Source: Zhihengliuella flava
GTDB lineage: Bacteria; Actinomycetota; Actinomycetes; Actinomycetales; Micrococcaceae
Reading direction: 5' to 3'
Length of the DNA stretch: 64,000 nucleotides
Assembly (NCBI RefSeq): GCF_015751895.1
Contig: NZ_JADOTZ010000001.1
Span: forward strand, 2,232,001-2,296,000
The notes under the pieces: model-generated
Databases searched by the model: none
Told to the model about the DNA's origin: nothing
What the model saw: the letters and a program-made list of their open reading frames with translations, nothing else
Part shown: piece after piece, positions 17,286-26,827 of the stretch
Layout: each line of letters starts with the position of its first letter
Numbering within the stretch: position 1 is the first letter of the stretch
Program-made: the position numbers and the translations under genes

Positions 17286-18314
17286 CTATCCGGCGGCCTG
17301 GGCCGCGTCCGCGAACTCTTCGGCAAAGACCTCAGAATCGATGGTGGATTGCTGGCCCTCGGTGTAGCGGGCCCCGTGCACGGTGTGCCGGTTGACGATC
17401 GCGGAGCACGCAGCCACGGTCTCGGCGTCGAGCTCAAGGGCGTCCGCGCCGAGGTTCTCCAGCAGGTGGTCTCGGCGAGCTGTGCCCGGGATGGAGATGA
17501 CGTGTTCGCCGTGTGCGTGCACCCACGCCAGCGCCAGCTGGGCCAGCGTGGCGCCGACTCGATCCGCGATCGGCTGCAGCTGGGCCACCAAGGACGCGTT
17601 GGCCGGGAAATTCTCTGCGCTGAACCGCGGCATGAAGGACCGGATGTCCGCCTGCGGTAGCGTCCACGGTTCATGGAGCGTGCCCGTCAGCAGAGCGCGG
17701 GAGAGCGGGGAGAACGCCACGAACGTGGTGCCCAGCTCGCGGCACGCGTCCAGCATGCCGAGCTCCGGGTTGCGTGTGGCGAGGGAAAATTCGTTCTGCA
17801 CGGCCGCGATGTGATGCACGGCCTCGGCTCGCTTCAGGGTCTCCACGGAGACCTCAGAGAGGCCGATCGACCGGATCTTGCCCTCCTGCACCAGCTCCGC
17901 CAGCGCGCCGACGCTCTCCTCGACCGGCACGTTCGGGTCCAGCCGGTGGAGGTAGTAAAGGTCGACGGCGTCGGTGCCGAGACGCCGCAGCGACGCCTCG
18001 GCCTGCCGCTTGATGGAGGCGGGCTCCCCGTCCACGACCGTCCGTCCGTCCTCGGTGCGGCGCAGCCCGCACTTGCTGGCCAGGAAGATCTCGTCCCGCC
18101 GGCCGCCCAGAGCCTCGCCGACGAGTTCCTCGCTCACCCCGTGCCCGTACAAGGTGGCCGTGTCGAAGTGATCGACGCCAGCCTCGACTGCCTTCTGGAA
18201 AAGCCGTACCCCGTCGCGACGGTCCGGGAAGGAGGAATAGCCGTGGGTGACGTTCATGCAGCCGAGCCCGGTGGGTCGGACGGTTGCGTGGGCGAGAGCG
18301 CGTTGAGGGGTCAT
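17286..18314 (-). CDS. Aldo/keto reductase
   Basis: 342 residues. It has the AKR catalytic tetrad in order: Asp and Tyr in DHFDTATLYG, Lys in FLASKCG and His in LYYLHRLDP. NADPH-binding residues follow near IPGTARRDHLLEN. Closest in appearance to the AKR13/YhdN-like group that reduces carbonyls. The ATG at 18314 has a poor upstream site (GTAGGGG is very close), so the exact start is uncertain. It is convergent with the siderophore-interacting protein gene and downstream of the nuclease-helicase gene. Confidence 0.88.
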   Translation of the reverse strand: MTPQRALAHATVRPTGLGCMNVTHGYSSFPDRRDGVRLFQKAVEAGVDHFDTATLYGHGVSEELVGEALGGRRDEIFLASKCGLRRTEDGRTVVDGEPASIKRQAEASLRRLGTDAVDLYYLHRLDPNVPVEESVGALAELVQEGKIRSIGLSEVSVETLKRAEAVHHIAAVQNEFSLATRNPELGMLDACRELGTTFVAFSPLSRALLTGTLHEPWTLPQADIRSFMPRFSAENFPANASLVAQLQPIADRVGATLAQLALAWVHAHGEHVISIPGTARRDHLLENLGADALELDAETVAACSAIVNRHTVHGARYTEGQQSTIDSEVFAEEFADAAQAAG

Positions 18315-18360
18315 CCCCTACATGTAGCACGACGCCGCTGGGCCGCGCCGTCGTATTGCG

Positions 18361-21300
18361 TCACGTCTGAGGCGCGGGTCGTTGTGTAGGCGTTGGGCTG
18401 AGCTGCAGGAACGCACCGAGCGCGGCCATGCCCTCTGGGGTGGCCGGCAGGTAGTTGGTCAGCTGCGGCGAGCGGACGATGAACGCCTTCCACTTGCCGC
18501 GGGAGACCGCCACGTTGAGCCGATTCTGGTTGAGCAGGAACTCGAGCCCGCGCGCCGCGTCCGCCGGGGCCGAGCATGCGAGCGACACGATGGCGAGCGG
18601 GGCCTCCTGCCCCTGGAACTTGTCCACGGTGCCGACCGCGACGCCGTCGTACCCCGCCTCGTTTAGCGCCGCGCGCAGCACCTGCACTTGCGCGTTGTAC
18701 GCGGCGACGACGATCACGTCGGCCGGCTCCACCGGCCGGGCGCCGCCCTCGTCCTCCCACGTCAGGCCGAGGTGCTCGCGCACCAGGCGCACGACGGCGT
18801 CGGCCTCCTCGGGGGAGGACACCGTGTTGCCGCTGTGGGGCACCAGAACGGTCTCGACGCCAGGCGTCACCGAGTCGAGCCGGCGCTCGGCGGCCGCCGG
18901 GGCCGAGGCGAGCTGGCCGTCGTAGCTCAGCGTGGAGACCGCGGCGCACAGTTGCGGGTGCATGCGCCACGAGTCAGAGAGGAAATAGCCGAACTCCGGT
19001 GGCAGGGTGGCGTGCCCGGCGGAGAGCCAGCCAAGCGCCGAGTCGTCCACCGGCACCGGGTGCGTGCCCTGCGTGACCTGGGGCAGCTGTTGCGGATCCC
19101 CGAGCAGCAGCAGGTTTTTTGCGGCCACGCCAACGGCCAGCGTGTTGGCGAGCGAGAATTGGCCGGCCTCGTCGATCACCAGCAGATCCAGGCTGCAGCG
19201 TGGCACCGCTTGACCGGTCAGGGTCCACGCGGTGCCGCCGATGAGGCAACCGCCGGCCTCGCCGAGCAGTCGCGTGATGTCCTTTTTGCTGGTGTTCGCC
19301 CACGCGGGTTGTGCGTTGCTGCCCTTTTTCGGCTCCTTGGCCACGCGTTCCGGGTCCACGCCGGCACCGATGGCTTTGGTGAGCATCCCGTCCACCGTGA
19401 CGTGACCCTGGGAAACGACGCCGACCTTCCACCCCCGCTCTACGAGCGCGGCGATCACGTGCGAGCCCACGAACGTCTTGCCCGTGCCGGGTGGCCCCTG
19501 CACGGCCAGATAGGAGCGGTCTAGGCGTTCGACGGCGCCCAGCACGGCGCCGGTGAAGTCGTGACCCGTGGCGGTTTCGGCCGGCACGGGCAGGGCCGCC
19601 GGGCCGGTCAGGCGCGGGGGCGTGCGCTGGATCAGATCCAGCGCGGCGGTGCTCGGGAGCGAGGGCAGGTGAGCCGCGACGTCGTCGGCCACCTCGCCGA
19701 GCGCCTCCTCGAGCGACTTCGTGGCGATGGGCTGGCCCGGGGTGAGCGCCATCGGCAGTTCGTCGTGCGGGTCCGCGCCCTGCCGCGTGCGTTCTTGCGC
19801 GGTCAGCGTGACCGTGCCGTCGGCGTGCCGGACGGCCTCTGTGACCGTGAGGTTGAAGGCGCCTCCGCGTGCGCCGGCGTCGTACGGGCCCTTCGCCTCA
19901 TCGTGGAGTTCACGTGGAGCGGGGGCCGCATACATGGCGAACCAGGTGGTGCCGGACCGCAGGTCGGAGCCCTCGGCAGGGGTGCCGCGCAGGCTGAGGG
20001 TGCGGGCTAAGGTGCGCGCCCGCGGGGTCGGTTTCTCCCAGTCCGCGAGCACGCGCGCCGAGGAGATGATCACGACATCGCGGGTCTCCTGCCATTCGAT
20101 GGGATCCGATTCGAGCCGATCAAAGTGCGCCCACCAGTACTGCTTGCGTTCGCGCCGGTGAAAGCCCGTGGCCGCCGCAACCAAGGCGACGGCTTCCTCT
20201 CCGGGCTCCAGCGGACGGTCGGCCGGCACTGCCGTCAGGAACTCGGCAAGGCGCTGTTCGGACGCCGACGGCGGGGTGTCCTCCGGCTCCGGCGTATCAG
20301 TTCGGTCGGTGGACGGGGAGACGGCGGCGGAGCGTCCGGGGAACTGGGCGGCGAGTCCGAGCAGCCAGTCACGCAGGCGGAGCGTAGAAACGCAGTCGTA
20401 CTCGTTGTAATCGCTGATCGAGGCGAGAACCTCGGCTGCACGTTCGGCGTTGCCAGCGTCCCGCGCCGACACATATTCGGCGTAGGCCACCACGGAGGCG
20501 CCGGCGTCCGTGACGTCGCCGTCGCGGTGCGCGCTGCCCATGTAGAAGGGCTCGAGCTTCTTGATGGAGTAGGAGTTGGCGCTGATGCGCAGGGAACTGC
20601 GCACCGTTTCCAACAAATCCACCAGCAGTCCCTCGCGCAGCCAGCGGTCAATAACGTCCTCGCAGACCGCGTGCCGGGCCGCCAGGTGGCGCAGGGCCGT
20701 CTTCTCATAGGACGCGTAGTGGTAGACGCGCAGCTGCGGGAACCGGGCGCGCCGCTCCTCGATGTAGGTCACGAAGTCGATGAACGCGGCGCGTTCCTCG
20801 GCGCGGGAGTGCGCCCAGAACGGACGGAACACCGGCGCCGTCGGATTCGGCGGGTGGTCGCCTGGGTGAGTCTCTGGGTGCTCGACGACGCCGAACAGGT
20901 ACTCGAGTCCCCACGAGCCGGCGTGGGAAGAGCTCCCGCTCGGCTCCTGATACATGGGGTCGCCCTCAAAATCGAAGAAGACGTCCCCCGTGTCCGGGGC
21001 GGGCAAGCGGCTGATCATGTGGTCCGCGAGGAGGCGGTACCGCAGCGTGGCGTCCCCCGGCGCGGTGCCGTCGCCGTGATCGATGCCGCATTGCATGCGG
21101 GCCTGGTCCCGGAGCCGAGCGATCGCCCCAGGTAGCTCCGGTGTTCCGACGTCCTCCGAGGTGAGCTCGGCGAGGTCCGCCATGGTCGTGACGCCGCGCG
21201 CGTGCAGGCGCCGGCGCATGGGCAGGGACATCCGTGCCACCCGCAGCAGGTCATCCCGCGCCTCCACCTCCACCGCGCAATACTCGCAGCGTCCGCAGAC

Positions 21301-21978
21301 CAGCAGGTGTGGCTGGCCCCAATCCACGGGGTCAGCCTGGGCTCGGTGCTGGCGCGTGAGGTCGAGGAATCGGGACTGGCGTTCGCGAAACACCGCGATC
21401 AGCGGTTCGATGGCGTGCCGGGAGTGCTCACCATGGCCGAGGACGAGCACGGCCTCGTCGGCGGGGACGAACCCTTCGGCACGTAGCTGATCGCCGTAGG
21501 CCGCGATCTGCAGCAGCGCCGTCGTCTTCGCGTGCCGCGCCAGCTTGGTGTCCCACACGGCGTACCGGCCGTCGTCGTTCTTGATGAGGAAGTCGGCATA
21601 GCCGACGAACTGGCCGTCCCAGAACGTGCCCTGAAAGACGACGTCGGCGCCGCTGGTGAGGGCGGCCAGCGTTTCGGTGCGGCGGGCGTCGAGGACGTCC
21701 GGCGACGATTTACCTGGCGCGGGAAGTTCGAGGACGCCGCCCGCGCGTCCCGGCTCCCAGCGCCCGTACTGATCGATCAGCTGGGCTAGGACCCGGTGCT
21801 CGTGGTCGTCGCCCAAGGCGGCGGCGCGGGCCGCCATCTCATCCCTCGCCACGTCGGGCGCCGGGCGGCGCTTCAGCAGATCATCCAGCGTGACGAGCGT
21901 CGCGTATTCGCACGTGCTCGCGGTGACCAGATCACTGGCCGAATGGATGAGCACGTCGTTATCGATAGAGAGGAACAT
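18361..21978 (-). CDS. TM0106-type RecB nuclease / DEDD nuclease / SF1 helicase fusion
   Basis: 1205 residues in three modules. Residues ~1-240 are a Cas4/RecB-like nuclease: Cys23, the Asp and Lys in YADFLIKNDDGRYAVWDTKL, QIAAYGDQL, and the CGRCEYC cluster near 229 that with Cys23 could bind 4Fe-4S. Residues ~330-550 are an RNase H-like DEDD domain (FFDFEGDP near 336, YHYASYEKTALRHL, NEYDCVSTLRLRDWL). Residues ~810-1205 are an SF1 helicase: QGPPGTGKTF near 829, LLVIDEAGQF near 935, LLLLGDPQQLPQV, TVDKFQGQEAP and NRLNVAVSRGK. All key motifs look intact. Probably DNA repair or foreign-DNA processing; no partner genes are adjacent. GGGAG precedes the ATG. Confidence 0.88.
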   Translation of the reverse strand: MFLSIDNDVLIHSASDLVTASTCEYATLVTLDDLLKRRPAPDVARDEMAARAAALGDDHEHRVLAQLIDQYGRWEPGRAGGVLELPAPGKSSPDVLDARRTETLAALTSGADVVFQGTFWDGQFVGYADFLIKNDDGRYAVWDTKLARHAKTTALLQIAAYGDQLRAEGFVPADEAVLVLGHGEHSRHAIEPLIAVFRERQSRFLDLTRQHRAQADPVDWGQPHLLVCGRCEYCAVEVEARDDLLRVARMSLPMRRRLHARGVTTMADLAELTSEDVGTPELPGAIARLRDQARMQCGIDHGDGTAPGDATLRYRLLADHMISRLPAPDTGDVFFDFEGDPMYQEPSGSSSHAGSWGLEYLFGVVEHPETHPGDHPPNPTAPVFRPFWAHSRAEERAAFIDFVTYIEERRARFPQLRVYHYASYEKTALRHLAARHAVCEDVIDRWLREGLLVDLLETVRSSLRISANSYSIKKLEPFYMGSAHRDGDVTDAGASVVAYAEYVSARDAGNAERAAEVLASISDYNEYDCVSTLRLRDWLLGLAAQFPGRSAAVSPSTDRTDTPEPEDTPPSASEQRLAEFLTAVPADRPLEPGEEAVALVAAATGFHRRERKQYWWAHFDRLESDPIEWQETRDVVIISSARVLADWEKPTPRARTLARTLSLRGTPAEGSDLRSGTTWFAMYAAPAPRELHDEAKGPYDAGARGGAFNLTVTEAVRHADGTVTLTAQERTRQGADPHDELPMALTPGQPIATKSLEEALGEVADDVAAHLPSLPSTAALDLIQRTPPRLTGPAALPVPAETATGHDFTGAVLGAVERLDRSYLAVQGPPGTGKTFVGSHVIAALVERGWKVGVVSQGHVTVDGMLTKAIGAGVDPERVAKEPKKGSNAQPAWANTSKKDITRLLGEAGGCLIGGTAWTLTGQAVPRCSLDLLVIDEAGQFSLANTLAVGVAAKNLLLLGDPQQLPQVTQGTHPVPVDDSALGWLSAGHATLPPEFGYFLSDSWRMHPQLCAAVSTLSYDGQLASAPAAAERRLDSVTPGVETVLVPHSGNTVSSPEEADAVVRLVREHLGLTWEDEGGARPVEPADVIVVAAYNAQVQVLRAALNEAGYDGVAVGTVDKFQGQEAPLAIVSLACSAPADAARGLEFLLNQNRLNVAVSRGKWKAFIVRSPQLTNYLPATPEGMAALGAFLQLSPTPTQRPAPQT

Positions 21979-22072
21979 GGGACTCCCGCTGCTTTGAGGT
22001 CTGACACCAGACTCTACGCGCGGTCAGAGCCTCATCATCTAGCACCTGAACACTAGACGCCAGTTGTGACCC

Positions 22073-22102
22073 TTGACACGTGATGAACGGCACGCTTATC
22101 GT
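22073..22102 (+). promoter_or_regulatory. Promoter of the sugar-uptake island
   Basis: TTGACA at 22073-22078 is followed after 18 bases by TATCGT at 22097-22102. The predicted start near 22108 falls inside the large palindrome that follows, a classic arrangement for repression. Confidence 0.6.
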
Positions 22103-22105
22103 AGC

Positions 22106-22136
22106 TGCCAAGACGTTTTAGCAAAACGTCTTGGCA
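22106..22136. promoter_or_regulatory. 31-base palindrome, probable LacI-type operator
   Basis: A perfect 14-base arm TGCCAAGACGTTTT (22106-22119) and its complement (22123-22136) flank AGC. Each arm itself contains a near-dyad around ACGT (AAGACGTTTT and AAAACGTCTT), so two LacI-like operators overlap with centres 13 bases apart. It covers the predicted transcription start of the ABC importer operon; the LacI gene at 26828 is the likely partner. Confidence 0.72.
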
Positions 22137-22181
22137 CGAGCAGGCGCTCTTGTCACTTGCCCCGAGAGAAAGTCGTCTACG

Positions 22182-23459
22182 ATGTCCACGCGTCAAAGAA
22201 TCTTTAGGGTCTCCTCCATAGGTGGCCTCCTTGCAACCGCGGCTCTCGCCGTCACGGCCTGTGGCGCCGGTGGTCCGGCAGAATCTGGCGGATCCGGTGA
22301 CTCTGTCACCGTTCTTGTCGAGGCCGGTGGACGGGCAGAACTCACTGAGGTGGCGGAGGTGTGCCGGGAGACCACTGGCCTCGACGTCTCGTTCGTGGAG
22401 TTGCCATACAACGGACTCTTCAACAGACTTTCCAGTGAGTTCTCGTCCGGGAATGTCTCGTTTGATGTGGCCGCCCTCGACTCTGTTTGGCTGCCAAACT
22501 TCAAAGATGCCCTAGAGCCCATCGATGAGCTCTACACCGAAGACGTCAAACAGGACATCTTCCCGGCACTCGTCGAAGAGGCCCAAGTCGACGGGCACTT
22601 TATCGGTATGCCGGCGTGGACCAACACGGAGATTATTCTTTACCGTAAGGATTTGTTCGAAGATCCCGAAAACAAAGCTGACTTCGAGGCAGAGTATGGG
22701 TATGAACTTACTGCACCTGAAACTTGGGAGCAGTATGAAGATATCTCTGAGTTCTTCACTCGAGATGGGATGTATGGGACTGATGTCAAAGGCGCAGTCG
22801 AAACGGAGTGGCTTGCGCACGTCCTTCAAGCCGGATCGCCCATGGTGCTCGATGAAGACGGATCGGTCGTCATTGATAACGAAGCCCATCGTGAGGCTTT
22901 GGACTTTTACGTAGGGCTCGCGGAATCAGCGCCACCTGGCGCAGCACAGGTCGACTGGGCGGCGGCGCAGAATCTTTTCAATCAAGGCAAGACGGCGATG
23001 ACTCGATTCTGGGCGCATGCCTACCGTCAAATTCCGGACGATGCTCCGATTGCCGGCAAGGTCGGCACGGCCCCGATGGTTGCCGGCGAAGCAGGTATCG
23101 CTGGGGTCCCGGGCCCGTGGTATCTCTCAATTCCTCAAGCGACTGACAACAAAGACAATGCCAAGAAGTTCATTGAATGCGCCTATGAAAATAACAGTCT
23201 GGGGATTGAATCAAGCCTAGGTCTAGCCGCTCGAATCTCCGCGTTTGAGCAGTATCAGGATCAGCCTGGATATGAGAGCTTCGGACCCCTCATCGAGACT
23301 TTGAATGCTGAGTCTACGGCTACCCGGCCGGCGACAGACAAGTGGCAACAGATCGTAGACACGGTGCTTGTTCCTCTCCTGCAGAAAGCAGTTGACGGTG
23401 GAGATTCTGCCGCTCTCCTTGAGGACGCCAAGAAGCAAATTGAAGCCCTCTTGAACTAA
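22182..23459 (+). CDS. Sugar ABC transporter substrate-binding lipoprotein (family 1)
   Basis: 425 residues. It has a lipoprotein signal with Arg residues, a hydrophobic core and lipobox VTAC at residue ~27, then a MalE/UgpB-like fold. Typical patches are YNGLFNRLSSEFSSGNVSFDVAALDS, MPAWTNTEIILYRKDLF and GKTAMTRFWAHAY. Anchored outside the membrane, it delivers an oligosaccharide to the two permeases that follow. Base composition falls towards ~50% G+C within the gene, unlike flanking genes. The start at 22182 was chosen for the signal peptide. An ATPase gene is absent, as usual where MsiK is shared. The substrate is inferred to be DFA III or a related fructan dimer. Confidence 0.88.
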   Translation: MSTRQRIFRVSSIGGLLATAALAVTACGAGGPAESGGSGDSVTVLVEAGGRAELTEVAEVCRETTGLDVSFVELPYNGLFNRLSSEFSSGNVSFDVAALDSVWLPNFKDALEPIDELYTEDVKQDIFPALVEEAQVDGHFIGMPAWTNTEIILYRKDLFEDPENKADFEAEYGYELTAPETWEQYEDISEFFTRDGMYGTDVKGAVETEWLAHVLQAGSPMVLDEDGSVVIDNEAHREALDFYVGLAESAPPGAAQVDWAAAQNLFNQGKTAMTRFWAHAYRQIPDDAPIAGKVGTAPMVAGEAGIAGVPGPWYLSIPQATDNKDNAKKFIECAYENNSLGIESSLGLAARISAFEQYQDQPGYESFGPLIETLNAESTATRPATDKWQQIVDTVLVPLLQKAVDGGDSAALLEDAKKQIEALLN

Positions 23460-23464
23460 TCACT

Positions 23465-23498
23465 GGCGGCCGGCATGTCTTCGACTATGCCGGCCGCC
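23465..23498 (+). other. Intercistronic hairpin between binding protein and permease genes
   Basis: 12-base arms GGCGGCCGGCAT and ATGCCGGCCGCC pair perfectly around a 10-base loop, 6 bases after the binding-protein stop. There is no T-tract. It probably gives higher message levels for the binding protein than for the permeases by processing or partial termination. Confidence 0.65.
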
Positions 23499-23520
23499 CC
23501 AACTAGCGGAAGAGAATCCC

Positions 23521-24408
23521 TTGCGCATCACCGATCGCCGCTTTGCACTCTACTTAATGGCACCTGCAGCGTTGTTTCTTGCAGTGTTCGTGGCCTACCC
23601 ACTATTCAGCCTCGTTGCTGACAGCTTCTTTGAAATTTCCCCGGTTTTGGGAGGACCACGAGAGTTCGTGGGTCTCGATAATTACGTTCAAGCTTTCACA
23701 TCGCAAGCCTTTGTGGGAGCTGGATGGCGAACCCTGGCCTACACGCTACTTGTCGTTACCCTTGAATTCGCTCTTGGCCTAGGAATGGCTCTTCTCTTTA
23801 CGTTGCTTGGCCGCAAATCGCAGACGTGGCGGACAGTATTCTTGTACCCACTCATGATTGCACCGATTGTGGCTGGTCTGCTGTGGAAGTTTCTGATGAT
23901 TGACAATTTCGGTCTGTTAGGAGCTCTCCTGCACCAAGTGGGTCTTCTGCGGGATCCCAATCAAATCGGCTGGTTGTCGAATCCCGACATAGTGCTCTTC
24001 TCCGTTGCTATTCCCGACATTTGGCTCACAACGTCCTTCATGTGTTTGGTGCTGTTCGCCGGGCTACAGAATATTCCTGGCGAACTGATTGAGGCGGCAA
24101 GACTCGACGGCGCTCGAGCTCCGGCGATGTTGTTCAAGATCATCCTCCCGCTACTCAGGCCTGTGATCGCTGTTGCGTTGGTCGTTCGTGGAGTCGATGC
24201 CGCTCGCGCCTTTGACTCTATTCTAATTCAGACTAATGGCGGACCACAGTCTGCATCAGAAACCATGAGTCTGTTGATTTATAACACTATGATTCGCTTC
24301 GGTGAACCAGGTCTGGCAAGCGCCATGGGCACTATTTATCTTATTGCCATGCTTGGCATCGCATTCGTCGCCGTCGGTACGATCTGGCGGCCGGGAAAGG
24401 ACTCCTGA
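23521..24408 (+). CDS. Sugar ABC transporter permease (MalF type)
   Basis: 295 residues with six predicted membrane helices. The cytoplasmic EAA loop reads ELIEAARLDGARAPAMLFKI, the docking site for the ATPase. It starts at a TTG, chosen because GGAAGAG lies 6 bases upstream and no better start precedes the first helix (FALYLMAPAALFLAVFV). It pairs with the overlapping next permease. It belongs to the lower-GC island. Confidence 0.88.
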   Translation: MRITDRRFALYLMAPAALFLAVFVAYPLFSLVADSFFEISPVLGGPREFVGLDNYVQAFTSQAFVGAGWRTLAYTLLVVTLEFALGLGMALLFTLLGRKSQTWRTVFLYPLMIAPIVAGLLWKFLMIDNFGLLGALLHQVGLLRDPNQIGWLSNPDIVLFSVAIPDIWLTTSFMCLVLFAGLQNIPGELIEAARLDGARAPAMLFKIILPLLRPVIAVALVVRGVDAARAFDSILIQTNGGPQSASETMSLLIYNTMIRFGEPGLASAMGTIYLIAMLGIAFVAVGTIWRPGKDS

Positions 24409-25346
24409 TGACCACCGCACCAACTACTCAGCGGTCTGATCTGCGGGACTCGCGTGGCTCACGTCCTAACAGGCTAGGAAACATTCTCAAGCCGCGGCGA
24501 TATCAGGCTGAAGGCCTAGAAGCTAGCAAACGAAGTACGCGTGCATTGCTTTGGGCACTTCTGGCTGTCGCTATGGTCCTCTACGGATTTCCCTTCCTGT
24601 ACCTCCTACTCACTTCTTTCAAGACTCCACTCGACACGATCGCGGTGCCACCGACGATTCTGCCGGACACCTGGACACTGGAAAATTACATCAACGCACT
24701 CGGACGCGACGGAGTTTTAGCGTCGATCATTAACAGTACGCAAACCGCCGTCATCAGCACGATACTGTCGCTTGTGTTGGCTGTTCCCGCGGCTTATGGA
24801 ATCACGAGATACAAAACGCCTAGTGGGCGCGTATTCATCATGGCCGCTTTGGTGACTCGAATGGTTCCACCAGTCGCCATTGGAATTCCCTTGGCTTCGA
24901 TGATGTCCTCAGTCGGCCTAGCCGACACCCCAATTGCCCTGGCCATCGCGCACACGACAATTTCCCTGCCGTTATCTATCTGGCTAATGGCAAGTTTTTT
25001 TGAAGCAGTACCACAAGAGTTGGAAGAAGCGGCGACAGTTGACGGATGTTCGAGGCTGGGCGCGCTGTGGCGTGTCGTTATTCCAGTTGTATCGGGAGGT
25101 ATTGCCGTCACGGCAATTTTCGCCTTCTTGGCCTCCTGGAATGAGTTCCTCTTCGCACTCCTGATGACAGCGATACGTTCCCAGACAACGCCAGTAGTTA
25201 TTGCTAACTTCCAGACGCAATTTGGTCTTGACTGGGGATCCATGACCGCATTGGCGGCAGTATACTCTGTGCCGGTTATTATTCTCACCCTGCTCCTGCA
25301 GCGCAAAATTGTTGCAGGCATGACACTGGGTGCGGTCAAGGGCTAA
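24408..25346 (+). CDS. Sugar ABC transporter permease (MalG type)
   Basis: 312 residues. A hydrophilic N-terminus of ~45 residues precedes six membrane helices. The EAA loop is QELEEAATVDGCSRLGALWRV, and the chain ends with the short KG tail common in MalG homologues. The ATG overlaps the TGA of the previous permease by one base, so the two are translated as a pair and form the membrane channel. The imported sugar is inferred from the downstream GH91 and GH32 genes. Confidence 0.9.
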   Translation: MTTAPTTQRSDLRDSRGSRPNRLGNILKPRRYQAEGLEASKRSTRALLWALLAVAMVLYGFPFLYLLLTSFKTPLDTIAVPPTILPDTWTLENYINALGRDGVLASIINSTQTAVISTILSLVLAVPAAYGITRYKTPSGRVFIMAALVTRMVPPVAIGIPLASMMSSVGLADTPIALAIAHTTISLPLSIWLMASFFEAVPQELEEAATVDGCSRLGALWRVVIPVVSGGIAVTAIFAFLASWNEFLFALLMTAIRSQTTPVVIANFQTQFGLDWGSMTALAAVYSVPVIILTLLLQRKIVAGMTLGAVKG

Positions 25347-25373
25347 CGACAGCGAAATGAAAGGCGAATTATT

Positions 25374-26711
25374 ATGACCTATGAGAATCGCTACGATGTC
25401 AGCACGTGGCCAGTTGGTGATCCGCTCGAAGATATCGGTGAGGTCCTCAATAGCATCATCGCAGACGTCCATCAACGACAATCGGCGAGTACACCACCGT
25501 ACGGTGGTAAGCCGGGCGCCGTCATTTACATCCCGCCAGGGGACTATCGTCTTCGAACGCAAGTTCTTATCGACATCAGTTTCCTGCGCATCGAGGGATC
25601 AGGGCATGGTTTTACTTCGTCGAGCATTAGGTTCAATGTCCCTGAAGATCAATGGGAAGGGCTGCACGAACTTTGGCCTGGTGGAAGCCGTATCTTAGTT
25701 GATATTCCTAGGGAGCGAGGTGATGATACGGCCGGGGCTGCCTTTCGCGTCGAGCGTAGTGGTGACCCACGAATTAGCTCTGTGGAGTTTGTAGATTTTT
25801 GTCTTGACGGCCTGCATTTCCAAGAAGACGAATCAGATTTACCGGCGGAGAATACGTACTCAAATGGCAAGACGGGTATCTTAGTCGCCAGTCCTAATGA
25901 CTCTTTTCGGATCAGCGGGATGGGGTTCGTTTACTTAGAGAACGCACTGACTATTTATAAAGCAGACGCGTTGAGTGTTCAGGATAATTTTATCGCCGAG
26001 TGTGGTTCCTGCATTGAACTTAAGGGTTGGGGTCAGGCTTCCAAAATCAATGATAATTTCATCGGTGCCGGCTTCAAGGGCGAATCGATCTATGCGGAGA
26101 ATCACGGCGGACTTTTGATTGCGGGGAACAATGTCTTTCCACGTGGCTCCAGTAGCGTGCATCTCCATGGCGTGACCCGTTCCAGCGTGACAGGTAATCG
26201 TCTTCATTCTTTCTACCCTGGCATGCTTCGACTGAGCGGTAATAGTTCCGAGAATCTCATCGCGACGAATCACTTTCTTCGTGATCTTGAACCATGGACG
26301 CCCTTCCATGGTATTAATAATGGGCTCGATGACGATTACGGATTAATCAATATTGATGGGAGCGATAATTCTGTCGTCACCAATCACCTTTCACTCAATA
26401 TTGATGGACGAGATGTCACTCCGTCGGGTTCCGCGCCGGTTGTCATTCGCTTGCGAAACGGTGTGGGCAACTTCGTTTCCAATAATCATGTCGTTGCTAC
26501 ACATGTCGACTCCAGCCAGAGCGACTCGTGCTTCGAAGGGCAGGTTGACTCGCTCCTATCGAAGGGTCCCTCGGGAGGCCTCGAGGTGGTCACGGTCTCG
26601 ATTGAGGCCTCATCGGAGCGAAATACGGTTCTCGATTCCGGTCGTGAAACAGAGATTCTTGCCGACAGGTCGGTCAATGCCTTGAGGATTACACCTGAGG
26701 TCGGTGGATAG
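25374..26711 (+). CDS. GH91 right-handed beta-helix enzyme, probable DFA III hydrolase
   Basis: 445 residues with no signal peptide. The sequence recalls GH91 inulin fructotransferase and difructose anhydride III hydrolase from Arthrobacter: YDVSTWPVGDPLEDIG, PGAVIYIPPGDYRLRTQVLID, GMGFVYLENAL, ENHGGLLIAGNNVFPRG and FYPGMLRLSGN. The catalytic pair is expected as D204 and E215 in QDNFIAECGSCIEL. Compared with my recollection of secreted inulin fructotransferase there is an extra acidic loop near 149-160 (FQEDESDLPAEN), where the hydrolase has its lid. The intracellular location, importer and GH32 neighbour favour hydrolysis of imported DFA III to inulobiose. An inulin fructotransferase remains the alternative. 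GAAAGG precedes the ATG; G+C is low. Confidence 0.82.
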   Translation: MTYENRYDVSTWPVGDPLEDIGEVLNSIIADVHQRQSASTPPYGGKPGAVIYIPPGDYRLRTQVLIDISFLRIEGSGHGFTSSSIRFNVPEDQWEGLHELWPGGSRILVDIPRERGDDTAGAAFRVERSGDPRISSVEFVDFCLDGLHFQEDESDLPAENTYSNGKTGILVASPNDSFRISGMGFVYLENALTIYKADALSVQDNFIAECGSCIELKGWGQASKINDNFIGAGFKGESIYAENHGGLLIAGNNVFPRGSSSVHLHGVTRSSVTGNRLHSFYPGMLRLSGNSSENLIATNHFLRDLEPWTPFHGINNGLDDDYGLINIDGSDNSVVTNHLSLNIDGRDVTPSGSAPVVIRLRNGVGNFVSNNHVVATHVDSSQSDSCFEGQVDSLLSKGPSGGLEVVTVSIEASSERNTVLDSGRETEILADRSVNALRITPEVGG

Positions 26712-26827
26712 CAGCATGGCACGACGACAAGACTCGCTGCGGTCGTGTTGGTCTTCGCCGTCACCCACAGTGATCTCAGTGCCGGCGGTAGGATCTGCAT
26801 CGAGGTCACGGCAGCATGGGAGAAGCA

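Noticed and set aside
21999-22012. LexA-type SOS box upstream of the nuclease-helicase gene
   Set aside because: The dyad GTCTG-ACAC-CAGAC does not match the actinobacterial GAAC-N4-GTTC pattern.
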